Below are positions 5,721-11,976 of a stretch of 12,372 nt of DNA, piece after piece; position 1 is the first letter of the stretch; the number at the start of each line of letters is the position of its first letter. The stretch spans positions 1-12,372 of the forward strand of contig JAEXCG010000039.1 in NCBI GenBank assembly GCA_023402355.1, read 5' to 3'. The translations under genes and the position numbers were made by a program. The notes beneath the pieces are model-generated. The model was not told the DNA's origin. It saw only the letters and a program-made list of their open reading frames with translations, and did not search any database. This DNA comes from Bacillota bacterium (lineage in GTDB: Bacteria > Bacillota > Clostridia > Christensenellales > Aristaeellaceae).

Positions 5721-6896
5721 ATGGACGTACAGACACTCAGGGCCGAGGCCCTCGCCCTCCGGGAAGAAATCGTGCGGGATCGCCGCGCGCTGCACCGCCA
5801 CCCTGAGCTGGGCGGCGAGGAGGAATGGACGCAGGCGTACATCCTCGGGCGCCTCTCGGATATGGGCGTGCGGCCCACCACGTACCCCGGCCAGCGGGGC
5901 GTCGTCGCCGTGATCGAAGGCGGCCTGCCCGGCCCGACCGTCGGATTGCGCGCGGACATGGACGGCCTGCCCGTGCAGGAAGCGACTGGCCTTCCGTTCG
6001 CCTCCGAAATCCCCGGGCACATGCACGCCTGCGGCCACGACGCGCACATGGCCATTCAGCTCGGCGCGGCGAGGCTGCTGCTCGCGCACCGCGCGGAGCT
6101 GCCCGGCCGGGTGAAGCTGCTGTTCGAGCACGCGGAGGAAACCTACGGCGGCGCACAGGAGATGATCGCCGCGGGCTGCATGGAAAACCCGCACGTGGAC
6201 AGGATGCTCGGCCTGCACATGCTGCCCTCGCTGCCGGCGGGCAAGCTGCTGACCCGGCCCGGCCCGGTGAGCGGCTCCAGTACGGATGTGCGCATCACGT
6301 TCACGGGCCGCGAGGGACACGGCGCGTACCCGGAGCGCGGCGTGGACGCGATCTTGATCGCGGCGCAGGCGGTGGTGGCGCTGCAAAGCGTCGTCAGCCG
6401 CAGCGTCTCCCCGCTGGACAGCGCCGTGCTGTCGCTGGGCACGATCGAGGGGGGCAAGGCCTCCAACGTCGTGTGCGGCGAGGTGCGGCTGCACGGCACG
6501 CTGCGCACGCTGCGGGACGAGACGAAGGCGCTGTGCCGCGAGCGCGTGACGGCGATCTGCAAGGGCGTGGCCGAGAGCATGGGCGGCGGGGCGGAGGTCG
6601 TCTTCACCGACAGTTACGGCGCGCTGGTCAACGACCCCGCGCTGCACGCGCGCTTTGAGGCCGTGGCGCAGGAAATGCTGGGGGCGGAAAACGTCGTGCA
6701 GCGCGAGGCGCCGAGCCTGGGCGTGGAGAGCTTCAGCTTCTTCGTGCAGCGGGTGCCGGGCGTGTATTACGACCTGGGCTGCGGCGTGGGCTCGCCGCTG
6801 CACGCCTGCGACTTTGCGGTGGACGAGGATTGCCTGCCGCTGGGCGCGGCGCTTCAGGCGGCGACGGCATTTTCTTTTTTGACGCTCCCCGCGTGA
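5721..6896 (+). CDS. M20D-family amidohydrolase / aminoacylase-type peptidase
   Basis: Metal-dependent hydrolase of the M20D group (HipO / N-acyl-amino-acid / IAA-amino-acid hydrolases), which remove acyl groups from amino acids or cleave small peptides in the cytoplasm. 391 residues, typical length. Motifs in order: HRHPELG (25-31), GLRADMDGLP (75-84), MHACGHDAHM with metal ligands Cys104 and His106 (101-110), catalytic Glu139/metal Glu140 in EHAEETYGGA, LGLHM with His166, and GREGHGAYPERGVDA (197-211) in the dimerisation domain. A C-terminal His361 precedes F-x-x-DE-x-x-L. The usual QPAEE is EHAEE here, keeping the acidic pair. The start follows AAGAAGAGGT (5703-5712). The final codons (Leu-Pro-Ala-stop) overlap the start of the tandem ~80-bp repeat array. 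Substrate is unknown; neighbours suggest D-amino-acid or cell-wall peptides. Confidence 0.92.
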   Translation: MDVQTLRAEALALREEIVRDRRALHRHPELGGEEEWTQAYILGRLSDMGVRPTTYPGQRGVVAVIEGGLPGPTVGLRADMDGLPVQEATGLPFASEIPGHMHACGHDAHMAIQLGAARLLLAHRAELPGRVKLLFEHAEETYGGAQEMIAAGCMENPHVDRMLGLHMLPSLPAGKLLTRPGPVSGSSTDVRITFTGREGHGAYPERGVDAILIAAQAVVALQSVVSRSVSPLDSAVLSLGTIEGGKASNVVCGEVRLHGTLRTLRDETKALCRERVTAICKGVAESMGGGAEVVFTDSYGALVNDPALHARFEAVAQEMLGAENVVQREAPSLGVESFSFFVQRVPGVYYDLGCGVGSPLHACDFAVDEDCLPLGAALQAATAFSFLTLPA

Positions 6897-7212
6897 GCGA
6901 GGAGGGGAATCAAAAGGGCGAAGCCCGTTTGCAGGGGGGCAGGGGGGGGACAGCGTCCCCCCAAAATCCCCCGCGTGCGCGAAGAAGGGAATCAAAAGGG
7001 CGAAGCCCGTTTGCAGGGGGGGCAGGGGGGACAGCGTCCCCCAAAAACCCCCGCGTGAGCGAGGAAGGGAATCAAAAGGGCGAAGCCCGTTTGCAGGGGG
7101 CAGGGGGGACAGCGTCCCCCCAAAAAACCCCCGCGTGAGCGAAGAGGGGAATCAAAAGGGCAAAGCCCGTTTGCAGGGGTTTCAGGGGACGGCGTCCCCT
7201 GAAGAAAGAAGG
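6891..7212 (+). repeat. Four tandem ~80-bp double-hairpin units
   Basis: Units start at 6891, 6973, 7053 and 7133 (82, 80 and 80 bp apart). Each opens with GCGTG-x-GCGA, then GGGAATCAAAAGGGC, a GGGC-GAA-GCCC hairpin (GGGC-AAA-GCCC in unit 4), TTTGCAGGGG, and a second hairpin GGGGGAC-AGC-GTCCCCC. In unit 1 the hairpins are 6916-6926 and 6942-6962. Unit 4 diverges at its 3' end: its second hairpin is TTCAGGGGAC / GTCCCCTGAA around GGC (7181-7203), a 10-bp stem. The stop codon of the M20 gene lies inside unit 1. The whole gap to dppA consists of this array; no gene is seen in it. Confidence 0.93.
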
Positions 7213-7227
7213 AGGTCTAACTAAACC

Positions 7228-8037
7228 ATGAAACAGTTCTATCTTTCGGCGGACATCGAGGGCACCTGCGGCATCGCCCATTGGGACGAGACGGAGAAGG
7301 GCAAGGACGGCTATGAGCACTTCGCAAGGCAGATGACGCGCGAGGTTTCCGCGGCCTGCGAGGGCATCCTCGCCGCGGGCGCGGACGGCGTGCTCGTCAA
7401 GGACGGCCACGACAGCGCGCGCAACATCGACCCCGAGCTGCTGCCCGAGGCCGCGACGATTTACCGCGGCTGGGGCCGCGACCTGTTCGTGATGATGTCC
7501 GGCCTCACCTGCGAGCACGCGGGCGTCTTCTTCACCGGCTACCACAGCGCCGCGGGCGCGGACGGCAACCCCCTTTCGCATACCATGAACGGCCAGAATA
7601 ACGAGGTGCGCATCAACGGCATCCGCACCAGCGAGCTGTACATCAACAGCCTCACCGCCGGCATGCTCGGCGTGCCCGTCGTCATGGTCACCGGCGATCA
7701 GATGCTCTGCGACTTCATCAAGACCCAGAACCCGAACATCTACACCGTGCCCGTCAGCTACGGCGTGGGCAACGGCTCCGTCTCCATCCACCCGAACCTC
7801 GCCGTGCGCCGCATCCGCGAGACGGCCGAGGCCGCCGCAGCCGACTGCCTCGCAAACCCCGATAAGTTCCGCTTCCCCATGCCCGACCACTTCACCGTCG
7901 AAATCAACTTCAAGCAGCACTACCTCGCCCGCCACGCCGCCTGCTATAAGGACGCCGTGCAGGTCGATTCCCGCACCGTGCGCTTTGAGACCGACGCGTA
8001 CCTGGAGGCCCTGCGCTTCATCTTCTTCGTCATTTGA
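7228..8037 (+). CDS. dppA: M55-family D-aminopeptidase (DppA-like)
   Basis: Zinc-dependent D-aminopeptidase that removes N-terminal D-alanine from short peptides such as D-Ala-D-Ala; in B. subtilis the homologue is the first gene of the dpp operon and acts as a cytoplasmic decamer. 269 residues, close to the family norm. Visible family residues: SADIEG with zinc ligands Asp9 and Glu11, VKDGHDSARN with His61, GYHS with His106, the likely catalytic His118 in LSHTMNG, and Glu136 in RTSELYIN. VTGDQ (154-158) is also conserved. The start is supported by AAGGAGGT (7209-7216), 11 nt before the ATG. A 10-bp hairpin (7181-7203) ends 5 nt before that site. The LD-carboxypeptidase gene follows 64 nt downstream, probably in the same transcript. 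Confidence 0.94.
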   Translation: MKQFYLSADIEGTCGIAHWDETEKGKDGYEHFARQMTREVSAACEGILAAGADGVLVKDGHDSARNIDPELLPEAATIYRGWGRDLFVMMSGLTCEHAGVFFTGYHSAAGADGNPLSHTMNGQNNEVRINGIRTSELYINSLTAGMLGVPVVMVTGDQMLCDFIKTQNPNIYTVPVSYGVGNGSVSIHPNLAVRRIRETAEAAAADCLANPDKFRFPMPDHFTVEINFKQHYLARHAACYKDAVQVDSRTVRFETDAYLEALRFIFFVI

Positions 8038-8065
8038 TCGGGGCTGATGAATACAGCGTATACCG

Positions 8066-8081
8066 TGTAAACTCTGTAAAC
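8066..8081 (+). repeat. Short direct repeat TGTAAAC x2 between dppA and ldcA
   Basis: TGTAAAC occurs at 8066-8072 and 8075-8081, a 9-bp period, directly before the ribosome binding site of the LD-carboxypeptidase gene (GGGAGG, 8088-8093). TTGATC (8034-8039) and TATACC (8059-8064) could be a poor promoter with an over-long 19-bp spacer. Possibly a regulator half-site pair; weak evidence. Confidence 0.25.
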
Positions 8082-8101
8082 ATGAAAGGGAGGCGGCGCG
8101 T

Positions 8102-9013
8102 ATGACGACCCCCAACCCCGTGCGCCCGGGGGACTGCGTGCGCATCGTGGGCGTTTCCGGCGCGGTGCGCAAAAGCATGGGCCAGAGCGTGGAGCGGGCG
8201 GCGGAGCGCGTGCGCTCGCTGGGCTTTCGCGTGCAGGTGGACGATTCGGCGCACGCGCGCTGCGGCTACCTGTCCGGCACGGACGCGGAGCGGGCGGAGG
8301 CGCTGATGCGCGCGTTCACCGACCCGGGCGTGGACGCGGTGCTGTGCATGAAGGGCGGCTACGGCACGCCGCGCATCCTGGACCGGCTCGACTACGCGGC
8401 CATAGGAAAAAGCCGCCGGGCGTTCATCGGCTACAGCGACATCACGGCGCTGCACGCGGCGATCCAGACCCGCGCGGGGCTGTGCACCTTTCACGGCCCC
8501 ATGCCCATCAGCGAGGCGCTGGGGAACGACGCGCCGACGCGCGCGAGCTTCCTTCGCGCGCTCGCGGGCGAGGGCGGGCCCCTTCAAAACCCGGACGGCG
8601 CGCCGCTTGAGCGCCTGCGCGGGGGAAGCGGCCGGGGCGAGCTGGTGGGCGGCAACCTGTCGCTCGTCGCAGCGCTGCTGGGCACGCCTTACGAGCTCGA
8701 CACGCGCGGGCGCATCCTCTTTTTGGAGGACATCGGGGAGAAGACCTACAGCGTGGACCGGATGCTCACGCAGCTTCGCCTCGCGGGCAAGCTCTCCTGC
8801 TGCGCGGGCATCGTGCTCGGCCAGTTCACCGACTGCGAGGTGGAATACCCGGACTACGGCCTGACGCTGCCGCAGGTGTTTGAGGACATTCTGCCCCCGG
8901 ACGTGCCCGCGGCGCGCGGCCTCATGGCGGGGCATTGCAGCCCGAACCTGACGCTGCCGCTGGGCCGCGCGTGCCTGCTCGACGCGGACGCGGGTACGCT
9001 CACCGCCCTGTAA
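8102..9013 (+). CDS. ldcA: LD-carboxypeptidase, S66 family (LdcA / YkfA / MccF-like)
   Basis: Serine peptidase that removes the terminal D-alanine from murein tetrapeptides by cutting the L,D bond; some relatives detoxify microcin C-type peptides. 303 residues, usual length. The S66 Ser-Glu-His triad can be read directly: Ser112 in GYSDIT, Glu209 in LFLEDIGE and His278 in GHCSPN. CMKGGYGTPRILDRLDY (82-98) is the conserved N-terminal block (RGGYG in most relatives) and GRGELVGGNLSLVAALLGTPYE (177-198) the central one. There is no signal peptide, so it acts in the cytoplasm. GGGAGG (8088-8093) supports the ATG. In B. subtilis the related ykfA sits beside the dpp operon, which matches the D-aminopeptidase next to it here. 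Confidence 0.93.
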   Translation: MTTPNPVRPGDCVRIVGVSGAVRKSMGQSVERAAERVRSLGFRVQVDDSAHARCGYLSGTDAERAEALMRAFTDPGVDAVLCMKGGYGTPRILDRLDYAAIGKSRRAFIGYSDITALHAAIQTRAGLCTFHGPMPISEALGNDAPTRASFLRALAGEGGPLQNPDGAPLERLRGGSGRGELVGGNLSLVAALLGTPYELDTRGRILFLEDIGEKTYSVDRMLTQLRLAGKLSCCAGIVLGQFTDCEVEYPDYGLTLPQVFEDILPPDVPAARGLMAGHCSPNLTLPLGRACLLDADAGTLTAL

Positions 9014-9038
9014 GCGGCGCAGGCCGCGTTCTCTTTTT
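9014..9038 (+). terminator. Weak terminator after ldcA
   Basis: A 5-bp stem GCGGC / GCCGC (9014-9018, 9023-9027) with a GCAG loop begins immediately after the TAA stop. A T-run (9034-9038) follows 6 nt later. The short stem and offset T-run make it a modest candidate, but a separate strong promoter downstream supports an operon end here. Confidence 0.4.
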
Positions 9039-9185
9039 GAACCTATACGCATACGATATAAAAGGAAGAAACCGCGCCGCGCACGCGCGCGTCTATCCTG
9101 TGGACGCCGTGGACGCGGCCCCTTTCGCAGCGCGCCGCAAATGTGAACGCACCATGGCAAAACCTTGTCGTTTTCCATGAAATCG

Positions 9186-9214
9186 TTGCTTTGTCCCGCA
9201 TTCCTTGTTATAAT
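9186..9214 (+). promoter_or_regulatory. Sigma70-type promoter with extended -10 for the PPIase lipoprotein
   Basis: TTGCTT (9186-9191), 17-bp spacer, perfect TATAAT (9209-9214), with TG one base upstream (9206-9207) forming an extended -10. Transcription would start near 9221. A 7-bp inverted repeat TTGTCCC (9191-9197) and GGGACAA (9217-9223) brackets the -10 and start region, a plausible operator. A hairpin-forming inverted repeat lies just upstream (9153-9179). Confidence 0.85.
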
Positions 9215-9316
9215 GGGGGACAAGGCGGCATGGGCTCCGGCCTGTTTGCCGCAGCGGAAAGGGATCCTTTGCAGGGGGCGTACCCCGCGCAAGAGTATTT
9301 GGAGGGAAAACCAAAC

Positions 9317-11752
9317 ATGAAGCACATTCGTATCATCCTGTGCTGTGTCCTGGCCGTGGCGATGCTCGTCGCGCTCACCGGATGCCAGCAGACCGCCCCG
9401 ACGGCGACGCCGGAACCGACCGTGCAGGCGACGCAGGAGCCGACCGAGGCCCCGACGGAGGAACCGACCGAAGCTCCGACGGAGGAACCGACCGAGGCCC
9501 CGACGGAGGAACCGACCGAGGCCCCGACGGAAGCGCCGACCGAGGCCCCGACGCAGGAGCCGACCGAGGCCCCGACGCAGGAACCGGCCGCCGCGCCCGC
9601 CGCGCTCACCGCTGAGGAAAGCGCCGCGCCCGTAGCCGAGCCGACGGAAGCCCCGACCGAGGAACCGACGGCGGAGCCCACGGCCGAGCCGACTGCGGAA
9701 CCGACGGCGGAGCCCACGGAAGCCCCCACGGCGGAACCGACCGAGGAGCCCACGGCGGAACCGACCGAGGAACCCGCCGCGACGCCCTCCGAGCCGCAGG
9801 ACAGCGATGTCGTGGCCAAGGCGGGCGAGCTGACGCTCACCTACGGCGAGGCGCGCGAGGAGGTCGAGATGACCAAGACGCAGTACGCCGCGCTGATGGA
9901 GTACTACTACGGCCAGAGCGTCGATACCTCTGACGCGGAGTACCAGCGCTTCATCGCGGAGAACGTCGTGCAGGGCCTCATGCAGCAGAAGGTGCTCCTG
10001 CAGAAGTTCGACGATCTGGGCCTTGCGATCACCGAGGAGCGCATGGCGGAGATCGAGAAGCAGGCGCAGAGCGATTATGACTCCATGTACGAGCAGTACA
10101 GCCAGATGTACGCGTCGCAGATGGGCGCGGACGGGGCGGACGACGAGGCCGTCGCCGCGCAGGTGAAGGAGAACGTCGAGGCGCTCTTCGCTGAAAACTC
10201 CTACACCGTCGAGAACCTCACGGAGTCGGCCGTCGTCAGCGAAAAGCTGAACATGCTCTACGAGTACGCGACCCGCGACGTCACCGTGACGGACGAGGAC
10301 GTGAAGGCCGCCTACGATCAGAAGATCGCGGAGGCCAAGGAGCGCTACGACGCCGACAAGGATCAGTTCCTGAACGATTACCTGAACCAGGCCGAGGTCG
10401 TCTACACCCCGGAGGGCATCCGCCTGATCCAGCACGTGCTGGTGATGAAGACGGACGACCCGACGGAGGAGGAAGCGTCCCCGTCCGAGGCCACCCCGGA
10501 GGAAGCCACGCCGTCCGACGCCGAGCCGACCGGCCGCGCGAAGGCTGAAAAGGCCCTGGCGGAAATCGAGAGCGGCAAGGACTTCATGGAGGTCGTCGCC
10601 GCCTACGGCGAGGACGCGGGCATGAGCCAGGACCTCCTGAACACGGGCTACCCGGTCTTCGCGGGCAGCACGACCTTCGACCAGTCCTTCGTGGACAACG
10701 CCATGGCGCTCAAGAACGTCGGCGACGTGAGCGGCATCGTCGAGGCGCCCTACGGCTACCACATCCTGCGCTACGCGGCCGACCTGACCGCGGGAGCCGT
10801 GGAGTTTGAGACGCTGAAGGAAGACCTCACCGCGAGCGTCACCGACACCAAGAAGTCCGACGCCTACAGCGCCGCCGAGCAGGCGTGGCTGGCGGAGACC
10901 CCGGTAGAGCTCGTGAACATCGACGCCTTCGTCACGGTGGAGACCGTGGCCCCCGCCGCCGAGCCGGAGCTGATCTTTAACCGCGTGACGCAGAGCCTGC
11001 AGCTCCTCGACAAGCCCGAGGGCATCGCGATCGCGGATCTCGCGGCGGGCGTCACCATGAGCCAGGAGGGCAAGATCACCGTGGGCGGCAAGCAGTACGC
11101 CTACGTGACCGTGCTGGGCAGCAACCTGCAGGGCTACGTGGAGACCGCGACGCTGGAGACGATCACGAAGGAAGAGGCCGAGGCGGAGGTCAGCGGCAAG
11201 GGCGTGACGCCCCTGACCCCGGACGCCGCCGATAAGCTGCCCCTGTTCACCATCGTGATGAACGACGGCAGCGTCGTCTACGGCGAACTGTACCCCGAGA
11301 CCGCGCCCCAGAGCGTCGGCAACTTCATCGCCCTGGCGAACAACGAGTTCTACAACGGGCTCAAGTTCCACCGCGTCATCGCCGGCTTCATGATTCAGGG
11401 CGGCGACCCGAACGGCGACGGCTCCGGCGGCCCGGGCTACGCCATCAAGGGCGAGTTCACCGAAAACGGCGCGGAGAACCCCATCTCCCATGAGCGCGGC
11501 GTGCTCTCCATGGCGCGCTCCACGAACAACGACTCCGCGGGCTCGCAGTTCTTCATCTGCCATGCGGATTCCACGTTCCTGGACGGCCAGTACGCCGCCT
11601 TCGGCCGCGTGCTCGAGGGCATGGACACGGTGGACGCAATCGCCTCCACCCCCACGAGCAGCTCCGACGCCCCCAAGACCGAGCAGGTCATGAAGCTCGT
11701 GCATGTGGAGACCTACGGCACGGACTACCCGTTCGACAAGATCGTCGACTGA
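9317..11752 (+). CDS. Lipoprotein with parvulin-like and cyclophilin peptidyl-prolyl isomerase domains
   Basis: Predicted surface lipoprotein foldase of 811 residues. A signal peptide with lipobox LTGC puts the lipidated cysteine at residue 23. Residues ~28-157 are a low-complexity stalk of EAPTEEPT-type repeats. Residues ~165-360 resemble the helical SurA/PrsA N-terminal chaperone region. Residues ~363-490 look like a parvulin (PpiC) domain, from IRLIQHVLVM to APYGYHILRY, interrupted by an acidic insert (~380-406). Residues ~555-615 may be a small SH3-like segment. Residues ~642-800 are a cyclophilin with FHRVIAGFMIQGGD (catalytic Arg686, Gln694), GSQFFI (742-747) and DGQYAAFG (756-763). The start ATG at 9317 is supported by GGAGGG (9301-9306) and the signal peptide; the frame open from 9143 is upstream extension. 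It has its own promoter and terminator. Role: folding exported proteins outside the membrane (inferred). Confidence 0.92.
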   Translation: MKHIRIILCCVLAVAMLVALTGCQQTAPTATPEPTVQATQEPTEAPTEEPTEAPTEEPTEAPTEEPTEAPTEAPTEAPTQEPTEAPTQEPAAAPAALTAEESAAPVAEPTEAPTEEPTAEPTAEPTAEPTAEPTEAPTAEPTEEPTAEPTEEPAATPSEPQDSDVVAKAGELTLTYGEAREEVEMTKTQYAALMEYYYGQSVDTSDAEYQRFIAENVVQGLMQQKVLLQKFDDLGLAITEERMAEIEKQAQSDYDSMYEQYSQMYASQMGADGADDEAVAAQVKENVEALFAENSYTVENLTESAVVSEKLNMLYEYATRDVTVTDEDVKAAYDQKIAEAKERYDADKDQFLNDYLNQAEVVYTPEGIRLIQHVLVMKTDDPTEEEASPSEATPEEATPSDAEPTGRAKAEKALAEIESGKDFMEVVAAYGEDAGMSQDLLNTGYPVFAGSTTFDQSFVDNAMALKNVGDVSGIVEAPYGYHILRYAADLTAGAVEFETLKEDLTASVTDTKKSDAYSAAEQAWLAETPVELVNIDAFVTVETVAPAAEPELIFNRVTQSLQLLDKPEGIAIADLAAGVTMSQEGKITVGGKQYAYVTVLGSNLQGYVETATLETITKEEAEAEVSGKGVTPLTPDAADKLPLFTIVMNDGSVVYGELYPETAPQSVGNFIALANNEFYNGLKFHRVIAGFMIQGGDPNGDGSGGPGYAIKGEFTENGAENPISHERGVLSMARSTNNDSAGSQFFICHADSTFLDGQYAAFGRVLEGMDTVDAIASTPTSSSDAPKTEQVMKLVHVETYGTDYPFDKIVD
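9437..9775 (+). repeat. Coding tandem repeats for a Pro/Thr/Glu stalk
   Basis: Two blocks of 12/24-bp repeats inside the lipoprotein gene (about 9437-9591 and 9638-9775). The first encodes mainly EAPTEEPT and EAPTQEPT, the second mainly AEPT and EEPT units (residues ~41-92 and ~108-153). A non-repetitive alanine-rich stretch separates them. Such repeats probably vary in number between strains and give an extended, negatively charged spacer between the membrane anchor and the folding domains. Confidence 0.9.
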
Positions 11753-11768
11753 CGTTCAAATGAAACCG

Positions 11769-11799
11769 AATCGCTCCGCCCGAAAGGGCGGGGCGATTT
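11769..11799 (+). terminator. Rho-independent terminator of the lipoprotein gene
   Basis: A 13-bp stem (11769-11781 with 11786-11798, one G-T wobble) closes on a GAAA tetraloop, starting 16 nt after the stop codon. The downstream arm ends in ATTT but the T-run is short. Stem stability and position make this the best terminator in the window. Confidence 0.8.
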
Positions 11800-11886
11800 G
11801 TCGTCCCGCCGGCTTTTCCATGCGAGCGGCGTTTAAACGAGAAATAAAGAAAGCCTATAGGTTTGCTAAAGGGTGTCCCCTTTGAA

Positions 11887-11915
11887 TTGACGCGTTCCGG
11901 GAAGTATGCTAGATT
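11887..11915 (+). promoter_or_regulatory. Promoter of the tctB gene with extended -10
   Basis: TTGACG (11887-11892), 17-bp spacer, TAGATT (11910-11915), with TG at 11907-11908 giving an extended -10. Transcription would start near 11922, leaving a leader of about 55 nt that contains an inverted repeat GGGCGGC-G-GCCGCCC (11927-11941). A hairpin AAAGGG-TGTC-CCCTTT (11868-11883) lies just upstream of the -35. Confidence 0.75.
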
Positions 11916-11920
11916 CTAGC
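11908..11920. promoter_or_regulatory. Palindromic operator candidate over the tctB -10 box
   Basis: GCTAGA-T-TCTAGC is a perfect 13-bp palindrome around one central base and covers the -10 element of the tctB promoter. A dimeric repressor bound here would block polymerase. The regulator is not in the window; two-component or other regulators near tct operons are known, but none can be tied to this site. Confidence 0.5.
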
Positions 11921-11976
11921 AAGGACGGGCGGCGGCCGCCCGACGCACCGAATCGTCATGAAGGATGTGATCCCCC

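Larger units (their letters stand above)
9014..9316. other. Intergenic region with terminator, inverted repeat and promoter
   Basis: About 300 bases without a gene. They hold the weak terminator after ldcA, a GC-rich alternating purine-pyrimidine tract (~9072-9092), an inverted repeat (CATGG-C-AAAAC at 9153-9163 with GTTTT-CCATG at 9170-9179), the promoter at 9186-9214 and a leader of roughly 95 nt ahead of the lipoprotein gene. Confidence 0.7.

Noticed and set aside
9143..9316. N-terminal extension of the lipoprotein from an upstream ATG
   Set aside because: It would lie across the promoter at 9186-9214 and would destroy the signal peptide and lipobox, which start correctly at 9317.
8030..11704. 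Very long open frame on the - strand (over 1200 codons)
   Set aside because: It is the antisense shadow of ldcA and the lipoprotein gene in GC-rich DNA. The product is Arg/His/Leu-rich low complexity, with no domain and no ribosome binding site, while the + strand genes have clear catalytic motifs.
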